Shown piece after piece: positions 1 to 5,823 of a stretch of 8,342 bases of DNA. The stretch is from Chloroflexota bacterium. GTDB taxonomy: Bacteria > Chloroflexota > Dehalococcoidia > SM23-28-2 > RBG-16-64-32. The stretch lies in assembly GCA_016190405.1 (NCBI GenBank), contig JACPQO010000171.1, positions 1-8,342 on the forward strand, in the 5' to 3' direction. The notes beneath the pieces are model-generated. The model was not told the DNA's origin. It saw nothing but the letters and a program-made list of their open reading frames with translations, and did no database searches. A program made the translations under genes and the position numbers. Position 1 is the first letter of the stretch, and the number at the start of each line of letters is the position of its first letter.

Positions 1-174
1 GACTCGCCGCAGGCCAGGGGGTTCCTGGAGATCGTGGGGGAGGGGGCGGAGGCGCGGGGCTGGGGGCTCCCCCTGGCGCCGGAGCACCCCTGGGGGATGC
101 ACGCGCGCCTGCGTCGCGCGGAGGAGTTCCTGCGAGGGGTGCTGGAGGAGGCGGGGGCAGGCCAGAAGGCCTGA
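1..174 (+). CDS. 3' end of an unrecognised protein-coding gene (5' end outside window)
   Basis: Frame 1 is open from the first base to a TGA at 172-174 and gives 57 C-terminal residues. The codons are strongly G/C-ending, as in the neighbouring genes. The peptide contains GLPLAPEHPWGMHARL and then an amphipathic, probably helical end (RRAEEFLRGVLEEAG). I do not recognise the family. The helical end is compatible with many cytoplasmic enzymes, and nothing catalytic can be identified in the visible part. The stop is followed at once by a 9-bp hairpin (175-200) that could mark the transcript end. Coding status is likely but not certain, because the fragment is short. Confidence 0.6.
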   Translation, partial: DSPQARGFLEIVGEGAEARGWGLPLAPEHPWGMHARLRRAEEFLRGVLEEAGAGQKA

Positions 175-200
175 TAGGGGCGCGTCATGATGCGCCCCTA
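175..200. repeat. Palindromic hairpin (taggggcgc / gcgccccta)
   Basis: Arms 175-183 and 192-200 are perfectly complementary (9 bp), a G:T pair extends the stem, and the loop TCATGA is itself a palindrome. It begins one base after the preceding stop codon. There is no T-run, so it is not a classical intrinsic terminator. The right arm with its flanking T and C (tgcgcccctac) recurs at 401-411, and a shorter gcccctac occurs at 4189-4196, which points to a dispersed repeat. Confidence 0.6.
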
Positions 201-263
201 CTGTGCCAGCGCCTCCACCCGCTCGTGCTGAGGCTCTCGAAGCATGCGCGGGAGGTTGGGGCT

Positions 264-320
264 CCGCTCGCCCTTCGAGACGCCCCTCCGCTGCGCTCCG
301 GGGCTCCTCAGGGTGAGCGG
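264..320. repeat. Imperfect inverted repeat in intergenic region
   Basis: Left arm 264-286 and right arm 300-320 pair imperfectly (ccgctc-cccttcgag-gcccc against ggggctcctcagggtgagcgg), with a 13-nt loop. The wording cccttcgag ... ctcagggtgagcgg resembles dispersed intergenic repeats that I recall from GC-rich environmental genomes. That resemblance is recall, not a search. No gene is supported here. Confidence 0.5.
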
Positions 321-329
321 GAAGGGAAT

Positions 330-361
330 GCGTTGCGTTCCGCGAACGCCTCCAGCAACGC
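330..361. repeat. Nested inverted repeat
   Basis: The outer arms GCGTTGC (330-336) and GCAACGC (355-361) pair perfectly over 7 bp. Inside, GTTC (337-340) pairs with GAAC (344-347) around the loop CGC, leaving a 7-nt bulge at 348-354. It is the third dyad in the 247-bp gap between the first gene and the kinase-like gene. The gap otherwise holds only short unlikely reading frames. Confidence 0.45.
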
Positions 362-421
362 GATGGCGCACTCGAGGGGTTTCACCGGCGAGCCGAAATA
401 TGCGCCCCTACACCCCCGTGG

Positions 422-1117
422 CTAGCTCGCCGCCTTGGCGCGGGCGGCCGTGACCACCAACTCCGCCGCCACCTCGTAGGGGAGGCGCCCGGTGTCGATG
501 GACAGGTCGTAGAGGTTGGGGTCGTCCACCTCCACCTTCCAGAACTTCTTGTGGAAGGCGTGGCGGGCGCGGTCGCTGTCGGCGACGCGGCGGGCGGCCT
601 CCTCCGGCGTGATGCCCTCGCGCTGGGCCAGGCGCTCGATGCGGAGCGGCTGGGGGGCCACGCAGAGGACGTGCAGGGCGCCGGGCAGGTCGCGCAGGAT
701 CATCTGGCCGCCGCGGCCCAGGATGACGATAGCGCCCCGCTCGCCCAGCTCGCGGATGAGGGCCGACATCGTCTTCATGTAGAGGGCGGCGTCCAGGTGG
801 GGCTCCTCGCGCTCTGCCGCCAGGTCGGCGTAGGTGCGCGAGAGGAGGAGCTCCAGCCCGCCGGCGCCGGTCAGGGGGTCGGCCCCGGAGGCGGCGGAGC
901 GTTCCAAGAAGTTGCGCAGGGTGGCGGCCAGCCGCTCGCCGAAACTTTCGCAGCGCTCGTCGCGTTCGGCCATGGCGACCACGGGGACGCCGAGGCGCTG
1001 CGCCGCCTCCACCAGCAGCTGCTGGTCCACGAAGTCGATAGCCAGGGCCCGGGCGGCGGCCTCGCCCACCTCCCGCGCGCCGCTGGCCAGGTTGCCAGAC
1101 ATGGTCACGACGGGCAT
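422..1117 (-). CDS. Cytidylate kinase-like protein (Cytidylate_kin2 type)
   Basis: This 231-residue protein resembles the cytidylate-kinase-like family: P-loop NTPase-fold proteins related to CMP kinase whose true substrates are mostly unknown. Visible signatures are the N-terminal strand and loop VVTMSGNLASGAREVG (residues 3-18), FVDQQLL (29-35) matching the family's YDxxLI, the central ILGRGGQMIL (132-141), HVLCVAP (149-155), an Arg-rich lid-like segment, and YDLSIDTGR (203-211). The P-loop has no Lys (SGNLASGAR), so nucleotide phosphorylation should not be assumed. I prefer ATG at 1117 over an in-frame GTG at 1144, because family similarity begins at MPVV and a purine-rich stretch (GGAAGGGAAGAAG) precedes it. 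A near-consensus promoter lies 66 nt upstream of the start. The gene appears to be monocistronic and divergent from the acyltransferase gene. Confidence 0.85.
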   Translation of the reverse strand: MPVVTMSGNLASGAREVGEAAARALAIDFVDQQLLVEAAQRLGVPVVAMAERDERCESFGERLAATLRNFLERSAASGADPLTGAGGLELLLSRTYADLAAEREEPHLDAALYMKTMSALIRELGERGAIVILGRGGQMILRDLPGALHVLCVAPQPLRIERLAQREGITPEEAARRVADSDRARHAFHKKFWKVEVDDPNLYDLSIDTGRLPYEVAAELVVTAARAKAAS

Positions 1118-1189
1118 ATCTTCTTCCCTTCCTTCCCCTTCCACCTTACACCTTCTGCCAGCCCTGCCCCCCGGCGTAGGGCGTCCTCA

Positions 1190-1217
1190 AGTATATCTGA
1201 GCGACGCGACTTGTCAA
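1190..1217 (-). promoter_or_regulatory. Sigma-70-type promoter for the kinase-like gene
   Basis: Reading the minus strand, TTGACA (1217-1212) is followed after 16 nt by TATACT (1195-1190), a perfect -35 and a 5/6 -10 box. Transcription would start near 1183 and give a leader of about 66 nt before the ATG at 1117. The -35 box overlaps the upstream ATG that could otherwise be proposed for the divergent acyltransferase gene. Confidence 0.75.
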
Positions 1218-1248
1218 GATGATGCAAAGCGCCCGGGAGCGGCTGGGG

Positions 1249-1254
1249 TACAAT
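1249..1254 (+). promoter_or_regulatory. Candidate -10 box (TACAAT) for the acyltransferase-transporter pair
   Basis: TACAAT ends 9 nt before the ATG at 1264, and no Shine-Dalgarno sequence lies between them. A transcript starting 6-7 nt beyond the box would be leaderless or nearly so. No convincing -35 is seen at 16-18 nt spacing; a TTGTCA at 1211-1216 is 32 nt away, which is too far. This is a suggestion only. Confidence 0.4.
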
Positions 1255-1263
1255 TGGTCTGGC

Positions 1264-2079
1264 ATGGCCGAGCGCGAGCAGCGGCAAGAGAAGGCGTACC
1301 GGCTTCCCGTCTCGTACATGCTGCGTTTCCTGCTGGCGACGTTGTTGGGCCGCCAGCGCGATCTGGGGCACGACATCAAGGGCGTCCTGAAGTCGGCCCG
1401 GCCCAGGGCCCGGGTTAGCGGCGACCACCACATCCCGGCGGAGGGGCCTTTCGTCCTCGTGGCCAACCACTACGACCGGCCCGGCCTGAAGGTGTTCTGG
1501 GGCGGCATGCTGGCGGCCGGCGCCATCTACGACCGGCGGCGGACCGGGCGCTCCCTGCACTGGCTGATGACCAGCGAGTGGTATAACTTCCGCCTGGGCG
1601 GGGTGCTGCCGGTGCCGGTCTGGTTCCTGCGCTGGCTGTTCCGCCGCATCGCGCGGGTGTACGGGCTGGTCGTCGTGCCCCGCTCCGGGGAGCGGGCCAT
1701 GGGGCGGGCGGCGGCGATGCGCACCATCCTGGACGTGGTGGACAAGCAGGGGGAGCCCATCGGCCTGTTCCCGGAGGGCCTGGGCAAGGACGTGCTCATC
1801 GAGGCGATGCCGGGGACGGGGTTGTTCCTCCAGTCCCTGAGCAGGCGGGGCATCCCCATCCTGCCGGCGGGCATATACGAGGAGGACGGGGTCCTCCGCG
1901 TCGGCTTCGGGCCGGCCTTTGCGGTTGAGGTCGGGCGCCAGGGCGAGAAGGACGAGCGGGACCGGCTGGCCCGGGAGCAGGTGATGGCGCACATCGGGCG
2001 CCTGCTGCCGCCGCGCATGTGGGGGCCGTACACCGCGGCCATCGAGCAGCTGCTGGAGCGCAGCGGGCGCATCGCCTGA
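1264..2079 (+). CDS. PlsC-like lysophospholipid acyltransferase (degenerate HX4D motif)
   Basis: The 271-residue product has the layout of 1-acyl-glycerol-3-phosphate acyltransferases, membrane-associated enzymes that move an acyl chain from acyl-ACP or acyl-CoA onto a lysolipid. Visible parts are a hydrophobic N-terminal stretch, the first block VANHYDRPG (residues 66-74), a second block around YGLVVVPRSG, the acyl-acceptor block GLFPEG (167-172), and ILPAGI after it. In the classical HX4D motif an Asp follows His by five positions. Here that place is Gly74 and the only nearby Asp is at +2 (Asp71), so catalysis may be altered. ATG 1264 is preferred over ATG 1219, because 1219 lies in the divergent promoter and adds 15 residues outside the family. 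The transporter gene follows after 3 nt, so the two are probably one operon. Confidence 0.8.
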   Translation: MAEREQRQEKAYRLPVSYMLRFLLATLLGRQRDLGHDIKGVLKSARPRARVSGDHHIPAEGPFVLVANHYDRPGLKVFWGGMLAAGAIYDRRRTGRSLHWLMTSEWYNFRLGGVLPVPVWFLRWLFRRIARVYGLVVVPRSGERAMGRAAAMRTILDVVDKQGEPIGLFPEGLGKDVLIEAMPGTGLFLQSLSRRGIPILPAGIYEEDGVLRVGFGPAFAVEVGRQGEKDERDRLAREQVMAHIGRLLPPRMWGPYTAAIEQLLERSGRIA

Positions 2080-2082
2080 CCG

Positions 2083-3525
2083 ATGGCGCGGCCGGCGGCC
2101 CCCGGGCTACCTGTTGTCAACCGCCTGCTGTACGCCTCCGGCTCCCTGGGCGGCAACCTCATCTCCCGCTCCCGCGACCTGTGGCTCATCTTCTTCTACG
2201 CGCCCCCGCCGGACGCCGACATCGCGGAGAGGGTGCCCATCCTGGCCCTGGGCGGCCTCCTCACCGCCGCCCGCGTCCTGGAGGCCCTGGATGACCCCAT
2301 CATCGGCTGGTGGAGCGACCGTACGCGCTCGCGCTGGGGCCGCCGCATCCCCTTCGTGGTCCTGGCTACGCCCTTCTACGCCGTCTTTTTCGTCCTCGTC
2401 TGGACTCCCCCCGATAGCCACGAGACCTTGCGCAACGCCGTCTATTTCTTCGTCATGCTTCAGGCCTTCCATCTGTTCAGCACCCTGTCCGGCGGCCCCT
2501 TCGAGTCGCTGCTGCCGGAGATCGCCCGCACCCCGCGCGACCGGGTGAGCATCGTCACCTGGCAGACGGCCTTCGGCACGCTGGGGGCCTTCATCGGCTT
2601 CGTGGCCAGCGGCGTCATCATCGACATGGCCGGCTTCCAGGCCATGGCCCTGACCATGGCCGTGCTGGCCCTGGCCTCCCGCTACATCGCCCTGGCCGGG
2701 GCCTGGCGGCACACGCAACTGGAAGTAGAGCCGGCCACGGTGAGCGCCTGGCAGGCGGTGCGGGCCACCTTCCGCAACGACCAGTTCCTGTTCTTCCTGC
2801 CCACGTTCATCCTGTTCAACATGGCGATCTCCATGATGACCGCGGCCCTCCCCTACTGGACCAGCGCCGTCCTGTTCCGCGGCTTTCCGGAGGATATCGC
2901 CAACCTGGAGTCCGGGAATATCGCCACGCTCCAGCTCTTCGGGCTGGAGATGGGAATCGCTGGCGGACTTATCGTCGGCCTCCTCACCGGGGCTGCCATC
3001 ATCGTCGTGCTGCTCGCCCTGCCCGTTGTCTACCGTCTCTCCCTCAGCCGGGGCAAGGCGTGGGTCTACTCGGCGGCGATGCTCCTGGGCGCCCTGTACC
3101 TGCCCTTCATCGCCTTCATGGGCTTCCTGCCGGGGATCAACCCCTTCAGCCAGGCGCTCCTCTTCGTGGCCGGCATGGGGCTGCCCATGGCCGCCGTGTT
3201 CACCTTCCCTAACGCTATCCAGGCCGACATCATCGACTACGACGAGGCCCGCACCGGCTTCCGCCGCGAGGCCGTCTACTACGGCACTCAGGCCACTATG
3301 GAGAATATCGCCTTCTCCTTCGTCCCCCTCAGCCTGGCCGCGCTCCAGCTCCTGGGCGGCACGGCCGACAACCCCCTGGGCGTGCGATTGGTGGGCCCGG
3401 TGGCCGGCCTCACCGCCTTCATCGGCTTCCTGACGTTTCGCGGCTACCGGCTGCCGGACGCGGTGACCGAGGAGAGCTTGCGGCAGGCCGGCTTCCGGCT
3501 GCCGCAGCGGGAGACGGCCATCTAG
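2083..3525 (+). CDS. GPH-type (MFS_2) sugar:cation symporter
   Basis: This 480-residue integral membrane protein has about 12 hydrophobic segments, a normal length for the glycoside-pentoside-hexuronide:cation symporter family, which carries sugars with H+ or Na+. The diagnostic loop after the second helix is present as DDPIIGWWSDRTRSRWGRR (residues 70-88). It is followed by PFESLLPEI (139-147), matching the family's P-x-x-x-LLPE, and by ADIIDYDEARTGFRREAVYYG (381-401 with its flanks), typical of the C-terminal half. The substrate cannot be read from the sequence; family members in such genomes often stay unassigned. The ATG sits 3 nt after the acyltransferase stop and has no clear ribosome binding site of its own, so translation is probably coupled to the upstream gene. 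A lipid-acylating enzyme beside it hints at, but does not prove, a lipid-related substrate. Confidence 0.85.
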   Translation: MARPAAPGLPVVNRLLYASGSLGGNLISRSRDLWLIFFYAPPPDADIAERVPILALGGLLTAARVLEALDDPIIGWWSDRTRSRWGRRIPFVVLATPFYAVFFVLVWTPPDSHETLRNAVYFFVMLQAFHLFSTLSGGPFESLLPEIARTPRDRVSIVTWQTAFGTLGAFIGFVASGVIIDMAGFQAMALTMAVLALASRYIALAGAWRHTQLEVEPATVSAWQAVRATFRNDQFLFFLPTFILFNMAISMMTAALPYWTSAVLFRGFPEDIANLESGNIATLQLFGLEMGIAGGLIVGLLTGAAIIVVLLALPVVYRLSLSRGKAWVYSAAMLLGALYLPFIAFMGFLPGINPFSQALLFVAGMGLPMAAVFTFPNAIQADIIDYDEARTGFRREAVYYGTQATMENIAFSFVPLSLAALQLLGGTADNPLGVRLVGPVAGLTAFIGFLTFRGYRLPDAVTEESLRQAGFRLPQRETAI

Positions 3526-3575
3526 TGGGGGTAGGCCCCGCATCCCGCTGCCGCAGTGTCTGACCCACCGCTCAA

Positions 3576-3634
3576 CCACCCCCAGATTCCTTCGCGAAGA
3601 TGGGTTGTGCCGCGCGCGGGGGTGGAGCCGCTCA
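3576..3634. repeat. Palindromic intergenic element reaching into a stop codon
   Basis: CCACCCCC (3576-3583) and GGGGGTGG (3618-3625) form an 8-bp stem around a 34-nt loop that contains the perfect palindrome CTTCGCGAAG (3590-3599). The segment agattccttcg ... cgctcagaatgaca resembles a dispersed repeat known to me from environmental genomes. Its right edge supplies the last codons and stop of the minus-strand gene ending at 3632. It lies between convergent genes and could act on both transcripts, but no T-run is seen. Confidence 0.45.
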
Positions 3635-4171
3635 GAATGACATCAGGGCGGCCACCACCGGGTTCTCCGGCGGCCCGAAGACGATGCCGATGTGGTCGCC
3701 GTCCCGCGGGATGTAGTCGCTCCAGTCGTCCAGTTGCTCGCCGTTGACGAACACCTGGAGGGCCGCCTCCGAGCCGTCGGGGCACTCATCCCCGTTGCGG
3801 TACGTGTGGCGGCTGCCCGGCAGGCGCATCTCGGACTCCGTGAGCGTGCCGCCGCCATACTCGAAGAACTTGACCAGGCGGGCGCCGTCGCCCTCCTCGT
3901 ACGGGAAGAAGGGATGGATGTGGATGACGCCGTCGGCGTGGGTGTGGACGCCGCCCTCCCACAGCGGCAGGTTGGGTTGGAGCTCGCCGCAGATGAAGAT
4001 GCGGTAGGTGGCGTGCCAGTGGTCGCGACCGATGCGGGGAGCGCCGCCGGCCGCGTGCTCGTCGGCGCTGCCCGGGCTGAGGACGGTCGCCACCAGCGCG
4101 GCCACGAAGCCGAGGGCCAGCGCCGCCGGCAGCACGACGAGCAGGAGCCGCCGCCACTCCCCGATATGCAT
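3632..4171 (-). CDS. Membrane-anchored HWHATY/HTHADG-domain protein, short paralogue
   Basis: The 179-residue protein has a single N-terminal membrane segment (about residues 8-31) after a short positive start, so the rest should face outward. The domain spans residues 43-169 and contains DHWHATY (50-56), FICGE with Cys61, VHTHADGVIHIHP (75-87), GARLVKFFEYGGG, RLPGSR, Cys130 in CPDG, and a tail VFVNGE ... YIPRDGDHIGIVFG. Six His in three H-x-H pairs (51/53, 77/79, 84/86) suggest a metal site, and Cys61 and Cys130 may form a disulfide; both ideas are inference. About 92 of 127 positions match the larger paralogue upstream, but the cupredoxin-like part is missing. The start has a good ribosome binding site (GGGAGG, 5 nt spacing). 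The C-terminus (ALMSF) runs into a repeat-like sequence. I know of no characterised function. Confidence 0.85.
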   Translation of the reverse strand: MHIGEWRRLLLVVLPAALALGFVAALVATVLSPGSADEHAAGGAPRIGRDHWHATYRIFICGELQPNLPLWEGGVHTHADGVIHIHPFFPYEEGDGARLVKFFEYGGGTLTESEMRLPGSRHTYRNGDECPDGSEAALQVFVNGEQLDDWSDYIPRDGDHIGIVFGPPENPVVAALMSF

Positions 4172-4211
4172 CGGCGCCTCCCTTATCCGCCCCTACTCCT
4201 CCGCCCCACCG

Positions 4212-4272
4212 GGAACAAGGGACAAGGAACAGGGAACAAGACCCCACCCCCCTGTTGCTTGTTGCGTGTTCC
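4212..4272. repeat. 24-bp imperfect inverted repeat between the two paralogues
   Basis: Arms 4212-4235 (ggaacaagggacaaggaacaggga) and 4249-4272 pair at 19 of 24 positions around a 13-nt loop. Each arm is itself built of short AACA/ACAAG units. It lies 6 nt beyond the stop codon of the 514-residue gene and 40 nt before the start of the short paralogue. It could reduce read-through or protect the upstream mRNA. There is no U-tract in the minus-strand direction, so I do not call it an intrinsic terminator. Confidence 0.6.
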
Positions 4273-4278
4273 TCCCCC

Positions 4279-5823
4279 TTAGCGGATGGTGATGGTCCCC
4301 GTCATCAGCGAGCGGTTGAAGTCGTCACGAAAGGCGTAGGTGCCGGGCTCATCTAGCTGGCCAACCAGCTCGCCGGTGTCACCGGTCTTCCTGAGGTCGG
4401 GCGAGACGAGGTCGTCGTCGGTCTCGTACTGGCCGTCGGGCCCGGCGATGCGCAGGTTGTGCACGAACTTGCCGCTGTTCACCAGGTTGATGCGGAACTT
4501 CTGGTCGGCGTCGATGGTGAGCTCTTTAGGCTCGAAGAAGCCGTCGCCCATGGTCACGTCGAAGGTGACGTCCACCGGCTCAGCCGCCCCCGTCGGCTCA
4601 GGGGTCGCCGTGGCGGCGGCTTCCTTCACCACGATCTTGCCTGTCGCGAAGGGCTCGCCCGTTTGCGGGTCGTTGGCCGTCGGGTCCTTGAACTCGATCT
4701 CGCCGGCCGTGTCGAACTTGACCACCACCACGCCCTGCAGTCCGGGCTCGATGATGTCGGGGTTGCTGACGTAGTCGTCCGTGGTCTCGTATTCAGCGTC
4801 CGTCCCGGCCACCCTGACGCCGTGGGAGACGGCGGCGACGTTCGTCACCAGCAGCTTCACGGTCTCCCCGGCGTCCACCTCGATGGAAGCGGGCGCGAAG
4901 GCGGTGGCAGCTTCGTCGCCGCTGACCTCCAGCTCCACCGTCCTTGTCGCCTGGCTTTCGGCAATGATGGTGCGGTCTGCCTGTTGGACGGGGGCCTGCT
5001 CCTCCGGCCCGAACACCATACGGACGCGGTCGCCGTCGCGGGGGATGTAGCGGCTGAAGTCGGCCATACGCTCACCGTTGACGAAGATCTGGACGATGCC
5101 CGGACGGCCATCGGGGCACTGGTCGCCGTTCTTGTACTCCTTGCGGCTGCCGGGCAGGCGGAGCTCGTCCTTGGTGAGCTTGCCGCCGCCGTACTCGAAC
5201 CACTTGACCAGACGGGCGCCGTTACCTTCCTCGGAGGGGGTGAAGGGGTGGATGTGGATGACGCCGTCGGCGTGGGTGTGGACGCCGGCCTCCCAGGTCG
5301 GGACGTTGGGCTGCCGCTCGCCGCAGATGAACGTCTGATAGGTGGCGTGCCAGTGGTCCTGGCCGATGCGCGGCGCGCCCGTCGCCGCGCGGGTGAAGAA
5401 CAGCAGGCCCAGGATGCCGAAGACGACGATGATGATGGCCACCACGGGCACCCAGGGCGGGAAGTAGAAGCCGGTCAGCCGCCGCCACCAGCGGGCCGGC
5501 CCCCGCCTGGGCAGGGGCTGCTCGCGGTAAGTCCGGGCCTGGCCGCGGCGCCAGAAGCTGAGGGGCGATGTGTCGGCTGGGGTGGCGCCGGCCACCGCCT
5601 TTTCGGGGGCGCGTTCTCGGGCCGGCCGCTTGGGCTTCGGTTCGGCCCTCTCGCGCTCCTCCCGGCGGCGGCGCAGGCGGAAGCTGAAGCGGGAGGGCAG
5701 AACGCCGGGCGCCTCGCTCTCCTCGCTGATGCTCAGCTCATCTTCCGGCCGCTGAGGCCCGGAAGGCCCTTCGCTGCGGCCGCGGCGATGCCCCCGCCGC
5801 CGTCTGCCTCTCTCCCTAGCCAC
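4279..5823 (-). CDS. Membrane-anchored HWHATY/HTHADG-domain protein with two cupredoxin-like domains
   Basis: This 514-residue protein has four parts. Residues 1-118 are Arg-, Glu- and Pro-rich and probably disordered in the cytoplasm. A membrane segment spans 124-143. The His-rich domain (149-275) has HWHATY (157-162), Cys167, HTHADGVIHIHP (182-193), Cys236, and a tail VNGE ... YIPRDGD. Two related cupredoxin-like domains follow (about 285-400 and 415-514), joined by a Thr/Pro/Glu linker. Both repeat the pattern AGxDxxYETxDDxVS after a His (334, 455). The late Cys-His-Met copper ligands are mostly gone: in domain 2, Asp500 and Asn503 stand where I expect Cys and His, and only Met507 remains. 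The start is GTG, preceded by AAAGGGAG, and its first base is the last base of the upstream TAG, so translation is probably coupled. The function is unknown; an outward metal-handling or scaffold role is inference. Confidence 0.85.
   Translation of the reverse strand: MARERGRRRRGHRRGRSEGPSGPQRPEDELSISEESEAPGVLPSRFSFRLRRRREERERAEPKPKRPARERAPEKAVAGATPADTSPLSFWRRGQARTYREQPLPRRGPARWWRRLTGFYFPPWVPVVAIIIVVFGILGLLFFTRAATGAPRIGQDHWHATYQTFICGERQPNVPTWEAGVHTHADGVIHIHPFTPSEEGNGARLVKWFEYGGGKLTKDELRLPGSRKEYKNGDQCPDGRPGIVQIFVNGERMADFSRYIPRDGDRVRMVFGPEEQAPVQQADRTIIAESQATRTVELEVSGDEAATAFAPASIEVDAGETVKLLVTNVAAVSHGVRVAGTDAEYETTDDYVSNPDIIEPGLQGVVVVKFDTAGEIEFKDPTANDPQTGEPFATGKIVVKEAAATATPEPTGAAEPVDVTFDVTMGDGFFEPKELTIDADQKFRINLVNSGKFVHNLRIAGPDGQYETDDDLVSPDLRKTGDTGELVGQLDEPGTYAFRDDFNRSLMTGTITIR

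Noticed and set aside
225..453. Two short plus-strand reading frames in the first intergenic gap
   Set aside because: They lie across palindromic repeats, have no ribosome binding site, and encode no recognisable peptide.
1118..1144. GTG at 1144 as start of the kinase-like gene
   Set aside because: It adds a charged extension translated from a purine-rich leader; family similarity starts at the ATG at 1117.
551..1222. Long plus-strand frame opposite the kinase-like gene
   Set aside because: Antisense shadow caused by high GC; the minus-strand frame has clear family motifs and a promoter.
1211..1254. TTGTCA and TACAAT as one plus-strand promoter
   Set aside because: The spacing is 32 nt, far beyond the usual 16-18.
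2107..3579. 490-codon minus-strand frame opposite the transporter
   Set aside because: Its product is an acidic, Gly/His-rich composition typical of antisense reading in GC-rich DNA, whereas the plus strand encodes a recognisable membrane protein.
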